This document shows, one piece after another, positions 19,181-28,806 of a stretch of DNA of 64,000 bases (within the stretch, counting starts at the first letter, position 1; every line of letters starts with the position of its first letter). A program made the translations under genes and the position numbers. The notes under the pieces were generated by a model. That model saw nothing but the letters and a program-made list of their open reading frames with translations, was not told the DNA's origin and made no database searches. The stretch covers positions 124,001 through 188,000 of the forward strand of contig JALSJM010000008.1 in the NCBI GenBank assembly GCA_026989355.1, given 5' to 3'. This stretch comes from Paracoccaceae bacterium. GTDB lineage: Bacteria > Pseudomonadota > Alphaproteobacteria > Rhodobacterales > Rhodobacteraceae.

Positions 19181-19255
19181 GAGCCGGTTCCCTCACTTCC
19201 CCGGGATCAGGGCCCTGATCATAACCTGCACAAGGCCGGTTCGCCAGACCGGAGA

Positions 19256-20014
19256 TCAGTCGAACAGCGGCAGGCCGCTCAGCGCCGAAACGGCAATGAT
19301 CAGCAGGGCCAGCCGGCGATAGGCCGCTTCGGCACCGGGGCGGAAGATCCCCGCGCCGGCAAGGTTGCCCAGCATGTATGGCACCGCCAGAACCAGCCCC
19401 AGCACCACGGCCTGCGCCACCAGAAAGCCCTTCGCCCCCAGCACCCCGAGCATAAGAACATCGCTGGCGATCAGGAACAGCATGATGGTGGCCCGGATCA
19501 CCCGTGCCGGATACGGGCTGGCCATGTAGAACAGAATCACCGGCGGCCCCGGCAACCCGACTGCGCCGGCAAGCCCGCCCGAGATCAGACCGGTGCCCGC
19601 CAGCAGCCCCGGCCCTGTCGCACCACGATAGCGCACCCCTGCAACCAGCAGCACCAGCAATACCAGCGAAACAAGAGAGACCCCATAGCGGAAAACCTCG
19701 GGCGGCACCAGGGACAACCCCCACACCCCCAGCGGCAGACCGGCAAGCGTGCCGGCAAGAAGCCATGCAAGATCCCCTGTTGCCCCCTGGCGCAGCGCTG
19801 CCGGAATGTTGGGCAGGGGGCCGATCAGATCCATCACGATCAGGGTGGTCAGCGCCTCGAAAGGCGGCAGCACCTGTCCGGCCACCGGCAGATAGACCAT
19901 CGCCGTGCCAAAGCCCGAAAACCCGCGCACCATTCCCGCCACGAACACCGCCAGCGCCAGCAGCGCAAGTTCCCCGCCCGCCAGGTCCGGGGCAAGGGCA
20001 TCCATCTCAGGCAT
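19256..20014 (-). CDS. TauE/SafE-family membrane transporter (anion exporter candidate)
   Basis: The 252-residue integral membrane protein has seven or eight hydrophobic spans. It carries the family's duplicated motif: MVRGFSGFGTAMVYLPVA in the first half and GLAGAVGLPGPPVILFYMAS in the second. Family members export sulfite, sulfoacetate or other organosulfonates, but the substrate here is unknown. Its ATG at 20014 lies within the end of secF (8-bp overlap), so it is translated from the yajC-secD-secF transcript. Confidence 0.88.
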   Translation of the reverse strand: MPEMDALAPDLAGGELALLALAVFVAGMVRGFSGFGTAMVYLPVAGQVLPPFEALTTLIVMDLIGPLPNIPAALRQGATGDLAWLLAGTLAGLPLGVWGLSLVPPEVFRYGVSLVSLVLLVLLVAGVRYRGATGPGLLAGTGLISGGLAGAVGLPGPPVILFYMASPYPARVIRATIMLFLIASDVLMLGVLGAKGFLVAQAVVLGLVLAVPYMLGNLAGAGIFRPGAEAAYRRLALLIIAVSALSGLPLFD

Positions 20015-20975
20015 CGATATTGGCGAACCGGGTCCCGGCGGTGGCGTCGGGTTTCGACCAGTCGCGCTTGACGCCCAGCCACAGCAGGATCGTCGAGGCC
20101 ACGAAAATCGAGCTGTAGGTGCCCACCACCACGCCCCAGATCATCGCGAACACGAAGCCGCGAATCACGTCGCCGCCCAGCACAAAAAGCGCGATCAGCG
20201 CGATCAGGGTGGTCACGGATGTCATCACCGTGCGGCTCAGGGTTTCGTTGATCGAAAGGTTCAGCAGCTCTTTCAGGGGCTTCTGCTTGAACTTGCGCAG
20301 GTTTTCGCGCACCCGGTCGAACACCACCACGGTATCGTTCAGCGAATAGCCCACGATGGTCAGAAGTGCGGCGATGATCGACAGGTCGAACTTGATCTGA
20401 AGGAACGAAAAGATGCCGATGGTAAGTACCACGTCATGGATCAGCGCCGCCACCGCCCCCACCGAGAACTGCCATTCGAACCTCAGCCAGATATAGACCA
20501 GCACCGCGGCAATCGCCGAAACCACGGCCAGAACGGCGCTTCGGATCAGTTCGCCCGAAACCTTGGGACCAACGGATTCCACCGCCGTGAAGCGAACCTC
20601 GGGGTCGACGGATTTCAGCGCCGCTTCCACCCTGGCAATGGTTTCGGGGGTGATGCTTTCAACCCCTTCCTGCGCCTGAATGCGCACCGAGGCCACGTTC
20701 TTGTCGGGGCCGAAAGCAGGATCGAACACCTGGGTGATGGTGACATCGCCCAGATCAAGCGGCCGCAGCGCCTTGCGGAACCCCCCCACATCCACCGGAT
20801 TCACCGATTCGGTGCGGATCGTGGTGCCGCCGCGGAAATCGATGCCGAAATTCAGCCCCATGCTGAAGAACAGCACCAGCGACAGCAGCATCGCCACCAC
20901 CGAGGCCCCGAAGGCGAAACGTGCGTAGCGGAAGAAATCCCAGCTGGTTTGCGCGGGAACGAGTCTCAGGCGCAT
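20007..20975 (-). CDS. secF: Protein translocase subunit SecF
   Basis: SecF, with SecD, uses the proton gradient to complete protein export through SecYEG. The 322-residue product has a first membrane span, the GLNFGIDFRGGTTIRTESV motif at the start of the periplasmic domain, and the C-terminal five-span bundle with IVGYSLNDTVVVFDRVREN and ETLSRTVMTS. Its start is 4 bp after the secD stop. The TauE-like gene overlaps its end. Confidence 0.97.
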   Translation of the reverse strand: MRLRLVPAQTSWDFFRYARFAFGASVVAMLLSLVLFFSMGLNFGIDFRGGTTIRTESVNPVDVGGFRKALRPLDLGDVTITQVFDPAFGPDKNVASVRIQAQEGVESITPETIARVEAALKSVDPEVRFTAVESVGPKVSGELIRSAVLAVVSAIAAVLVYIWLRFEWQFSVGAVAALIHDVVLTIGIFSFLQIKFDLSIIAALLTIVGYSLNDTVVVFDRVRENLRKFKQKPLKELLNLSINETLSRTVMTSVTTLIALIALFVLGGDVIRGFVFAMIWGVVVGTYSSIFVASTILLWLGVKRDWSKPDATAGTRFANIDA

Positions 20976-20979
20976 CTTC

Positions 20980-22641
20980 TCATACCTCGATGGTCTTGGG
21001 GCGGCGACGCTCGAACCACATGACGATGATCAGCCGCGTGACATAGATTGCCGTGAATACCGATGTCACGATCCCGAGCCCGAGGGTGACGGCAAAGCCG
21101 CGCACCGGCCCGGCCCCCATCAGGAACAGGATGACAGCAGTGATGAAAGTGGTGATGTTGGCGTCGATGATCGCCGAAAGTGCCTTTTCATAGCCAAGCT
21201 CCACCGCCCGCGCAGGCCCGCGCCCGGCCTTCAGTTCCTCGCGAATGCGTTCGAAGATCAGCACATTGGCATCCACCGCCATACCGATCGTCAGCACGAT
21301 TCCGGCTATGCCCGGCAGGGTCAGCGTGGCTCCGATCGCCGACAGCAGGCCGAAGATGATCGCCACGTTCAGTATCAGCGCCACATTGGCGATCATCCCG
21401 AACAGACCATAGCTGAGCAGCATGTACACCAGCACCGCCACAAGCGCCACCACCGAGGCCAGCTTGCCCGCCTCGATGCTGTCATGGCCAAGCTCGGGGC
21501 CGATGGTGCGTTCTTCGATCACCTCGAGTTCGGCCGGCAGCGCACCCGCGCGCAGCAACACCGCAAGACGGGTGGTTTCGTCAAGGGTGAACCGGCCGGT
21601 GATGATCCCCGATCCGCCCCGGATCGCGGTCTGGATCACGGGGGCCGAGATCACCTCGCCGTCAAGCGCGATGGCAAAGGGTTCGCCCACATGTTCGGCG
21701 GTATAGTCACCGAACTTGCGTGCCCCCGTGGGATCGAACCGGAAGGAAACCGCCGGCCGGCCGTTCTGATCGAACGAGGGCTGCGCATCGACCAGTTCCT
21801 CGCCGGTCACCACGGGGGTATCCTCGAGGATGTAATAGACCCCGGGATCATCAAGCGAGGGCAGCACCACCGTGCCGGGCGGATGACTGACATCGGGATT
21901 GCTGCCGCGCCCCACCACCGGCAGGAATTCGAGCTTGGCCGTCTTGCCCAGAAGCGCCTTCAGTTCGGCGGCGCTGCCAAGGCCCGGAACCTCGATCAGG
22001 ATGCGCTTCTCGCCCTGACGCTGGATCGTGGGTTCGCGGGTGCCCACCTCGTCGATCCGGCGGCGGATGATTTCCAGAGACTGCTGCAGGGTGCGTTCGT
22101 CGGTGGCGGCCTTTTCCTCTTCCGACAGGGTAACCACCAGCACATCGCCCTCGGCGCGCACCTCGATGTCCTGCGCACCGATCCCGGTCAGCGTAACCAC
22201 CGGGCGCGCCAGGTTCCGAACGATTTCAAGCGCCCGCGCCATGCCTTCGGGCTTCTGGATGCGCACCCGAAGTTCGCCCTTGGGCGCATCCACCCGGCGA
22301 ATCCCGCCAAGCGCCTCGCGCTCGACCTTGAGCGCATCGCGGATATCGGGCCACATGGCCTTGACCCGGCTGTCATAGACATCTTCGGTCTGCACCTCGA
22401 CCAGAAGATGCGCGCCGCCCCTCAGGTCAAGCCCGAGATTGACAAGCCCAGCGGGCATCCAGTCGGGCCAGGCTTCGGCCGCCGCGCGGTTCTCGGGGGT
22501 GTCGAAGCCCGCCTCGATCGCCGCCGTGGCATCGTTATGGCGCTCGACCCGGGGATAGAAGGCATTGGGCAGCGCATAGAACAGCCCGAGAGCCACGAGC
22601 CCCCAGATCACGATCCGCTTCCAGAGAGGAAAATGTAGCAT
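20980..22641 (-). CDS. secD: Protein translocase subunit SecD
   Basis: The 553-residue product begins with a membrane span (IVIWGLVALGLFYALPN). It carries the SecD hallmark LGLDLRGGAHLLVEVQ, a large periplasmic P1 domain (about residues 70-380) with a head-domain segment VVGRGSNPDVSHPPG, and a six-span C-terminal half containing GMAVDANVLIFERIREEL and ALSAIIDANITTFI. It lies between yajC (61 bp upstream) and secF. Confidence 0.97.
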   Translation of the reverse strand: MLHFPLWKRIVIWGLVALGLFYALPNAFYPRVERHNDATAAIEAGFDTPENRAAAEAWPDWMPAGLVNLGLDLRGGAHLLVEVQTEDVYDSRVKAMWPDIRDALKVEREALGGIRRVDAPKGELRVRIQKPEGMARALEIVRNLARPVVTLTGIGAQDIEVRAEGDVLVVTLSEEEKAATDERTLQQSLEIIRRRIDEVGTREPTIQRQGEKRILIEVPGLGSAAELKALLGKTAKLEFLPVVGRGSNPDVSHPPGTVVLPSLDDPGVYYILEDTPVVTGEELVDAQPSFDQNGRPAVSFRFDPTGARKFGDYTAEHVGEPFAIALDGEVISAPVIQTAIRGGSGIITGRFTLDETTRLAVLLRAGALPAELEVIEERTIGPELGHDSIEAGKLASVVALVAVLVYMLLSYGLFGMIANVALILNVAIIFGLLSAIGATLTLPGIAGIVLTIGMAVDANVLIFERIREELKAGRGPARAVELGYEKALSAIIDANITTFITAVILFLMGAGPVRGFAVTLGLGIVTSVFTAIYVTRLIIVMWFERRRPKTIEV

Positions 22642-22702
22642 CAGAACCGCCCGATCCGTGGAATGAAGAAGAAAAGGCTCCGGGGCCGGAGATCAAGGCA
22701 CC

Positions 22703-23005
22703 TCATGCCTTGCCGTCGTCCCCGACCGGTTCCGTCTTGTTCAGAACCTGCTGGATGGTCGAACGCACCACCCGCACCCTGACATCGGGCGCGATCTCGA
22801 CCTCGATCTCGTTGCCTTCCCTGACCTTGGTCACCTTGCCGACGATACCGCCCTGGGTAATCACCTGGTCGCCGCGCCGCAGCGCCGCCACCATTGCCTG
22901 GTGCTGTTTCAGCTTCTTCTGCTGGGGTCGGATCAGCAGGAAATACATGATCGCGATGATGAGAAGAAGGGGGATGAGCTGTCCGAATGCGCTGGGGCCG
23001 TCCAT
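22703..23005 (-). CDS. yajC: Preprotein translocase accessory subunit YajC
   Basis: YajC associates with SecDF. The 100-residue product has one membrane span ([22 protein letters not shown]), then the conserved cytoplasmic domain [27 protein letters not shown]. The reading frame is open further upstream to 23296, but that part is translated repetitive DNA. The Met at 23005 (MDGPSAFGQ) is the family start. The upstream region contains a 14-bp repeat array (23019-23098). Confidence 0.95.
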   Translation of the reverse strand: MDGPSAFGQLIPLLLIIAIMYFLLIRPQQKKLKQHQAMVAALRRGDQVITQGGIVGKVTKVREGNEIEVEIAPDVRVRVVRSTIQQVLNKTEPVGDDGKA

Positions 23006-23018
23006 TGATGTTCTCTTT

Positions 23019-23098
23019 CCTGTCTCTGCCGGCCTGTCTCTGCCGGCCTGTCCGTTCTGGTCCGTCCTGGCCTGCATGTTCCGGCCTGTCTCTGCCGG
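23019..23098. repeat. 14-bp repeat array upstream of yajC
   Basis: The unit CCTGTCTCTGCCGG occurs perfectly at 23019-23032, 23033-23046 and 23085-23098, with a degenerate copy at 23047-23060. The array lies between the divergent serS and yajC genes, within the probable yajC leader. Confidence 0.85.
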
Positions 23099-23298
23099 CC
23101 TGCGAGCCGCAATCCGCGCGCACCCTACAGCCGCCCCATCACCTTGGCAAGGCAGCAGCGGCGCACCCGTGCGCCACCGGCTGCCAGGCCAAATCCGGGG
23201 TTCAAACCGGCGCCTGTCTGGGGCATATGGGGTGCACGAGGCCACAGTCAACCCACAGTCAACCCGCGGCAGGACAAGCGAAAGCAAGGAACGCACCG

Positions 23299-24591
23299 AT
23301 GCATGATATCAGGATGATCCGCGAAACCCCCGAAGCCTTCGATGCCGCCATGGCCAGGCGTGGTCTGGCACCGGTTGCCGCCGAAATCCTTGCCCTTGAC
23401 GACAAGCGCCGCGCCGCCATCAGGGCTGCCGAGGATGCCCTGGCCGAACGCAATCGCGCCAGCAGGGAAATCGGCGCCGCAAAGGCCCGCGGAGATGAAG
23501 GCGAATTCGAGCGCCTGCGCGCCCTGGTGGCCAGGAAGAAGGCCGAACTCGCCCGCCTCGAAGAAGAATCCCGCCGCCTTGACGATGCGCTGCGCGAACT
23601 GCTGATGGGTCTGCCCAACATCCCCGCCCCCGACGTGCCCGAAGGGGTTGATGAAAGCGACAATGTCGAAATCCGCCGCTGGGGCACCCCGCGCGAGTTC
23701 AGCTTCATCCCGCGCGAGCATTACCAGATTCCGGCCGCAAGGGCGGGGCTCGATTTCGAGACAGCGGCGAAGCTTTCCGGCGCGCGCTTCGTGGTGATGA
23801 AGGGGGCAATGGCGCGCCTTCACCGGGCGCTGGCGCAGTTCATGCTGCAGGTTCATGCCGATGAACACGGGCTCGAAGAAGTCTGGACCCCGGTGCTGGT
23901 GCGCGAAGAAATGATGTATGGCACCGGCCAGCTGCCGAAGTTCGGCGAAGACAGCTATCAGACCCGCGAGGGCTGGTGGCTGATTCCCACCGCCGAAGTG
24001 ACGCTGACCAACCTCGTGAACGACCGGATCGTGCCGGGCGAAAGCCTGCCGCGCCGCTATGTGGCCGATACCCAGTGCTTCCGCTCCGAGGCCGGCAGCG
24101 CGGGGCGTGACACTGCCGGCATGCTGCGCCAGCACCAGTTCGAAAAGGTCGAGATGGTATCGATCACCCGCCCGGAAGAAAGTGATGACGAACACGCGGC
24201 GATGACCCGGCGCGCCGAAACCGTCCTCGAACGCCTCGGGCTTCCCTATCGCACCGTGATCCTGTGCACCGGCGACATGGGCTTCGGCGCGCGCCGCACC
24301 CACGATATCGAAGTCTGGCTGCCGGGGCAGGGAAAATACCGTGAGATCAGCTCGGTTTCCACCTGCGGCGATTTTCAGGCACGGCGGATGAACGCCCGCT
24401 TCCGCCCCGAAGCCGGCGCCCGCCCGGAATTTCTGCATACGCTGAACGGTTCGGGCCTTGCCGTGGGGCGCAGCCTGATCGCGGTGCTGGAAAACGGCCA
24501 GCAGGAAGACGGCTCGGTGGAGCTTCCCCAGGCCCTGCATCCCTTCCTTGGCGGCAAGACACGGATCACCCCCGAGGGAAAGCTTTCCTGA
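23299..24591 (+). CDS. serS: Seryl-tRNA synthetase
   Basis: SerS charges tRNA-Ser. The 430-residue class II enzyme has an N-terminal coiled-coil arm (about residues 28-105, rich in Glu/Arg/Ala) that grips the tRNA long arm. The catalytic domain follows, with motif 2 [26 protein letters not shown] and motif 3 [20 protein letters not shown] at 23299 follows AAGGA. The gene ends 18 bp before the stop of the convergent der gene. Confidence 0.97.
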   Translation: MHDIRMIRETPEAFDAAMARRGLAPVAAEILALDDKRRAAIRAAEDALAERNRASREIGAAKARGDEGEFERLRALVARKKAELARLEEESRRLDDALRELLMGLPNIPAPDVPEGVDESDNVEIRRWGTPREFSFIPREHYQIPAARAGLDFETAAKLSGARFVVMKGAMARLHRALAQFMLQVHADEHGLEEVWTPVLVREEMMYGTGQLPKFGEDSYQTREGWWLIPTAEVTLTNLVNDRIVPGESLPRRYVADTQCFRSEAGSAGRDTAGMLRQHQFEKVEMVSITRPEESDDEHAAMTRRAETVLERLGLPYRTVILCTGDMGFGARRTHDIEVWLPGQGKYREISSVSTCGDFQARRMNARFRPEAGARPEFLHTLNGSGLAVGRSLIAVLENGQQEDGSVELPQALHPFLGGKTRITPEGKLS

Positions 24592-24609
24592 TCCCTGTTC
24601 CCTGAGAGA

Positions 24610-26124
24610 TCATTCTTCCCTTTGCCCCCGCTCGAGGTGCTTGCGCAGGCGGCTCGGGGTGGTTTTCCTGCGGTTCCTGTAGGGGTTCTTCTCGGCCTGG
24701 CTGCGCATCCACAGCCTGACCGGCGTGCCGGGCATGTCGAAATCATCGCGCAGGGCGTTGATCAGATAGCGCGAATAGCTTTCGGGCATCTTGTCGGGCT
24801 GCGAGCACATCACCACGAAACCGGGCGGGCGCGTCTTGGCCTGGGTCATGTAGCGCAGCTTGATGCGCCGACCGGAAGGCGCCGGGGGCGGATGGGCCTC
24901 TACCACTTCGCGCAGCCAGCGGTTGAGCGCCGCCGTAGGCACCCGGCGGTTCCATACCTCGCAAGCGCGCAGCACCGCATCGCGCAGGCGGTCAAGCCCC
25001 CTGCCCGTTTTTGCCGAAACCGTCACCAGAGGCACGCCCCTGAGCTGCGGCAGCAGGCGCTCGCACTGCGCGCGCAGGGCCTTCAGCTTCTGCTGGCGCT
25101 CGGGCTCGGCATCCCATTTGTTGACCGCAATCACCACCGCCCGCCCTTCGCGCGCCGCCAGATCGGCGATACGCAGATCCTGCTGCTCGAAGGGGCGCGC
25201 GGCATCCAGCAGCACGATCACCACTTCGGCAAAACGCACTGCCCGCAGCCCGTCGGAAACCGAAAGCTTCTCGAGCCTGTCCTGCACGCGGGCCTTCCTG
25301 CGCATGCCGGCGGTGTCGAAGATGCGCACCGGCAGTCCATTCCAGTCAAGCCCTAGCGCGATCGCATCGCGGGTGATCCCCGCCTCGGGGCCGGTCAGCA
25401 GGCGCTCTTCGCCAAGCAGCTTGTTGATCAGCGTCGATTTTCCCGCATTGGGCCGGCCCACCACGGCCACCTGAAGCGGCTTTTCCGGGGTCGGCATGCG
25501 AACAGCCCCGACGGCACCCTTGTCGGAGCCCTCCCCGTCTGCCTCCCCGGTTCCGTCCTCTTCTCCATCATGCACGTCAACATCGGTTTCCGGCATGTGA
25601 TCGGCCATGCCGCGGGCCCGTTCGACATGTTCGTCGGCGATCGGCTGCAGGGCTGCATAAAGCGCCTCCAGCCCCTCGCCATGCTCGGCCGAAAGCGCGA
25701 TCGGATCGCCAAGGCCAAGACCATAGGCCTCGATCAGCCCCGCCTCGGCGGCCCGCCCCTCGGCCTTGTTGGCGGCCAGCAGCACACGGGCGTTACGGCG
25801 CCGCAGGATACCGGCGAATACCTCGTCGGCGGGGGTCACGCCGGTGCGTGCATCGATCACGAACAGACAGGCATCGGCCATTTCCACCGCGCGTTCGGTC
25901 AGCCGGCGCATGCGGCCCTGCAGGCTGTCGTCGGCGGCCTCTTCAAGGCCCGCGGTATCGATCACCGTGAATTTCAGATCGCCAAGGCGCGCTTCGCCCT
26001 CGCGCAGATCGCGCGTAACGCCGGGCTGATCATCGACCAGCGCCAGGCGCCTGCCCACGAGCCGGTTGAACAGGGTGGATTTTCCCACGTTCGGCCGCCC
26101 GACGATGGCGAGGGTGAAACTCAT
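24610..26124 (-). CDS. der: Ribosome assembly GTPase Der (EngA)
   Basis: Der helps assemble the 50S subunit. The 504-residue product has two consecutive GTPase domains: the first with GRPNVGKST (residue ~8) and DTAGLEE, the second with GRPNAGKST (about residue 220), [11 protein letters not shown] and NKWD, followed by the C-terminal KH-like domain ending in Arg-rich sequence. The first domain's base-recognition motif reads NKAEG rather than NKVD. An acidic linker rich in Asp/Glu/Gly (about residues 182-205) separates the domains. It is last in the leftward yfgM-like/bamB/der set. Confidence 0.96.
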   Translation of the reverse strand: MSFTLAIVGRPNVGKSTLFNRLVGRRLALVDDQPGVTRDLREGEARLGDLKFTVIDTAGLEEAADDSLQGRMRRLTERAVEMADACLFVIDARTGVTPADEVFAGILRRRNARVLLAANKAEGRAAEAGLIEAYGLGLGDPIALSAEHGEGLEALYAALQPIADEHVERARGMADHMPETDVDVHDGEEDGTGEADGEGSDKGAVGAVRMPTPEKPLQVAVVGRPNAGKSTLINKLLGEERLLTGPEAGITRDAIALGLDWNGLPVRIFDTAGMRRKARVQDRLEKLSVSDGLRAVRFAEVVIVLLDAARPFEQQDLRIADLAAREGRAVVIAVNKWDAEPERQQKLKALRAQCERLLPQLRGVPLVTVSAKTGRGLDRLRDAVLRACEVWNRRVPTAALNRWLREVVEAHPPPAPSGRRIKLRYMTQAKTRPPGFVVMCSQPDKMPESYSRYLINALRDDFDMPGTPVRLWMRSQAEKNPYRNRRKTTPSRLRKHLERGQREE

Positions 26125-26277
26125 CGAAAAGACTCCTGCTGCGGATCAGGCCGACCGCATATACCAAAGGGCGCGGCTGCGCAAAGGCGAATGCCGCCCG
26201 GCCGGAGCCCCGACCGGTGCCGCCCTTTCGCGCACGCGGCCGGCCGGGCCCGCATGTTGCCGCGGTCTTGCCGGAAC

Positions 26278-27729
26278 TTACCGGAAAGCGTGCAGCCGGC
26301 CCTTCTGTGTCACCACGTAAAGAACACCATCCGCGATCACCGGATGGCTGGCGGCACCGCCGGGCAGCGGAACGGAGGCAAGCAGGCTGCCGTCCTGCGG
26401 GCTGAAGGCACGGATCACCCCGTCAGACGAAGCCACAAGCAGCCGCCCCCCTGCCAGAACCGGGCCGTAATGGGCATGGATTGCCTTGCGCTTGTGCGGC
26501 TTGTCCTTGGTGAAATAAGGCAACTGCACCCCCCAGATCCGTTTTCCGGTAGCCGCATCGAGGCGCACCAGTTCGTCCTGATCGGACACCAGGAACACCG
26601 AGCCGCCAACCGGCCAGACCGGGCTGTAGGCGCCTTCGCTGGCTGTCCAGATCCGTTCACCGCTGCCCAGTTCCAGCGCCACCACGCGCCCCGCCGCATT
26701 GCCCGCGTAAACCACATCACCCGCCACCACGGGATCGCTGGTAATGTCGCGGATCATCGCATAGGCCTGTCCCTTGCGCCGGCCTGCAACCGGGGTGCGC
26801 CAGATGCGCACGCCCCCCTTGCGGAAGGCGGCCGTTACCTCGCCGGTTCCGAAGGGAAAGATGACGAACCGCTCGGTTACTGCCGGAGCGGCGGCATTGC
26901 TCATCACCGCATCGGCCGGCACACCCGGAAGTTCCCAGCGAATGCGGCCATGCTTCACGCCGATTGCCCAGGCCCGGTTGTCGCGCGTCACCACATAGAC
27001 AAGATCCCCGCGCACCGCCGGAGCACCGGTTACCGGTGCATCAAGCCGCTGACGCCAGAGCAGATCGCCGCTCAGCGCATCGAGCGCCAGCAGCTCGCCG
27101 AAACCCGAAGTCACGAAAAGGGTGCCGCCGGCTATCGCCAGCCCGCCCCCCGAGGCATCGCCCGCCCGTTCCCCCGGCGGCGTGACATCGCGCGTCCACA
27201 GGCGCCTGCCGGCGGTGGAGTGGGCCATCACCGTGGCCCGGGAATCCAGTGTGAAGACGCGCCCGCCCGCCACCACCGGATCGGCAGTGATCCGGTGCTT
27301 GCGCGAATTTCCCGCGCCAACCGGGGCCGACCACAGGGGCGCCGGCGCCGCAGACAGCGCAAGGTGCTGCAGATTGTGGGTGGGGCCGCCGTGGCGCTGC
27401 GGCCAGTCCTTGTTGCGCAGCGGTTGCGGCAGCCGGATCGCCACCACCCGATCGGCCGCGTCGGCGTCGGTGGCGCCGGCTCCGGTTCTGTCTGCACCCC
27501 CTTCGTCAAGCGATGCGCGAAGGTCCAGGCGTTCTCCCGGCAGGATCCGTTCCCGCTCGCTGCAGCCGGCCAGCAGCACGGCCATCAGCACCGCCGACGC
27601 CAGCGCCGCGCGCCGCCGGCCTGCCGACCGGCCCTCCGGTCCGACCGGCCTTCCCCGATCGCGGTCCACAGCCATCATTTCAGCCATCCCTGCCATGTTT
27701 CCGGCCCCGTTCCCCGTTCCCACTGTCAT
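26278..27729 (-). CDS. bamB: Outer-membrane assembly lipoprotein BamB-like (PQQ-type beta-propeller)
   Basis: BamB is a scaffold of the BAM outer-membrane protein insertion complex. A lipoprotein signal (VLMAVLLAGCSERE) is followed by repeated PQQ-type propeller blades with recurring motifs such as GGRVFTLDSRATVMA, GGTLFVTSGFGELLALDALSGDLLW and VVYAGNAAGRVVALELGSGERIW. I chose the Met at 27729 because GGAAAGAG precedes it; Met codons at 27693, 27684, 27675 and 27672 would give a signal peptide of more usual length, so the start is uncertain. Upstream lies a YfgM-like gene and downstream der, the frequent proteobacterial order. Confidence 0.9.
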   Translation of the reverse strand: MTVGTGNGAGNMAGMAEMMAVDRDRGRPVGPEGRSAGRRRAALASAVLMAVLLAGCSERERILPGERLDLRASLDEGGADRTGAGATDADAADRVVAIRLPQPLRNKDWPQRHGGPTHNLQHLALSAAPAPLWSAPVGAGNSRKHRITADPVVAGGRVFTLDSRATVMAHSTAGRRLWTRDVTPPGERAGDASGGGLAIAGGTLFVTSGFGELLALDALSGDLLWRQRLDAPVTGAPAVRGDLVYVVTRDNRAWAIGVKHGRIRWELPGVPADAVMSNAAAPAVTERFVIFPFGTGEVTAAFRKGGVRIWRTPVAGRRKGQAYAMIRDITSDPVVAGDVVYAGNAAGRVVALELGSGERIWTASEGAYSPVWPVGGSVFLVSDQDELVRLDAATGKRIWGVQLPYFTKDKPHKRKAIHAHYGPVLAGGRLLVASSDGVIRAFSPQDGSLLASVPLPGGAASHPVIADGVLYVVTQKGRLHAFR

Positions 27730-27812
27730 GCTCTTTCCACCCTGCCAGATGACATCCGTGGCGCATATCGGCCACGGGGCCCCGCCTGCGCGCGCAGGCC
27801 GACAATCGAAAT

Positions 27813-28475
27813 TCACCTGTCCTCCGGTTCCTCCGGTTCCCCCCCGAGAACGATGATCGTCTGGCGCGCACGCTGACGCATGCCGGTCGGCGTCTCGCTG
27901 TCGGCCTCGATATCCTTCAGGCGGGCGATCGCCGCCTCGGTATCGCCGTTTTCCATGTCGATCACCGCCAGCTGCTCTTCGGCCAGCAGGCGATAGGGCG
28001 CACCAGGCCTGGCCAGCGCCCGAAGCGCCGCGATCCGCTCGTCGCGATCCATGCCCGGGCCAAGCAGGATCACCCGCTTGAGACGGGCCATATCGCGATA
28101 AAGCGGTGCGATGCGCTCATCTCCGGCGATCGCCAGCAGCATCTGCGCGGCACCCTCGCGATTGCCCGCAGCCGCCTCGGCATCGGCGCGCAGCATGGCC
28201 ACCACCGCCCGCGCATCGCCTTCGGCCCCGATCTCTGCAAGGGCCCTGGCACGGGCCGCCGGGTCGGTTTGCCGAAACGCCGACAGAAGGGAATCGCCCA
28301 GGGCCTCGGCCGCGGCGCGTGCCTGAGCCTTGCGGTATTCGTTCCATGCCGCTCCCGCCACCAGCAGCACAACGGCAAGAATGACGATCCAGCCATAGCG
28401 GCGCATCAGCGCAAAAAGCCTGTCGCGCCGCACCTCTTCCGTGACTTCATCGATGAAACTGTCGCTGTTGCTCAC
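27813..28475 (-). CDS. YfgM/ancillary SecYEG translocon subunit-like membrane protein
   Basis: The 220-residue product has a short cytoplasmic N-terminus (DSFIDEVTEEVRRDRLFALMRRYGW), one membrane span (about residues 27-45, IVILAVVLLVAGAAW) and a periplasmic helical-repeat domain with paired helices. This is the layout of the YfgM/TPR_21 family, which assists periplasmic chaperoning near SecYEG and BamB. I take the start as GTG at 28475, which has a GGAGG site seven bases upstream; a Met at 28508 has none. It is first in the operon with bamB and der. Confidence 0.85.
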   Translation of the reverse strand: MSNSDSFIDEVTEEVRRDRLFALMRRYGWIVILAVVLLVAGAAWNEYRKAQARAAAEALGDSLLSAFRQTDPAARARALAEIGAEGDARAVVAMLRADAEAAAGNREGAAQMLLAIAGDERIAPLYRDMARLKRVILLGPGMDRDERIAALRALARPGAPYRLLAEEQLAVIDMENGDTEAAIARLKDIEADSETPTGMRQRARQTIIVLGGEPEEPEDR

Positions 28476-28638
28476 CCGTCGCCTCCGCCCGCACGCATAT
28501 GTACACACCTTGTGATTTCGCTGAAGAGGGCCCCCTCGCCGCTCCGTCTCCGGCGCATGTCAGGCTTCCTCATACCCCGAAGCCAGCCCGCTTGCCAAGG
28601 GGCGGCCATCAATCCGCACCATTGTTGACACATCCCCC

Positions 28639-28667
28639 TTGCATATGTCGGAACCATCGCCTAAACT
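28639..28667 (+). promoter_or_regulatory. Candidate sigma-70-type promoter of the RND efflux operon
   Basis: TTGCAT (28639-28644) and TAAACT (28662-28667) are separated by 17 bp, in the 331-bp region between the yfgM-like gene and the efflux genes. A palindrome immediately follows the -10 element. A TTGACA at 28625-28630 has no suitably spaced -10. Confidence 0.5.
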
Positions 28668-28670
28668 GAA

Positions 28671-28683
28671 CTGAACGGTTCAG
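28671..28683. promoter_or_regulatory. Palindromic operator candidate for the RND efflux operon
   Basis: CTGAAC-G-GTTCAG is a perfect inverted repeat starting 4 bp after the proposed -10, exactly where a repressor would block RNA polymerase. A further TGAAC precedes it (28667-28671). TetR-family repressors of efflux pumps commonly bind short symmetric sites of this kind. No TetR gene is present in the window. The remainder of 28476-28806 holds nothing else I can support. Confidence 0.5.
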
Positions 28684-28806
28684 GACTGGCGCCGAAAACG
28701 AAGCGCCGGCTACCCCGATGCGCCCGTGTCCCGGAAACGGAAGGAAGGCCCCGCGCGGGCGGATGAAGACAGACAGCAAAGGCAACGACCGGACAGGACT
28801 GATTGC

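Noticed and set aside
28625-28630. Consensus TTGACA as -35 for the efflux operon
   Set aside because: No -10-like sequence at 16-18 bp; the TTGCAT/TAAACT pair just downstream is better spaced.
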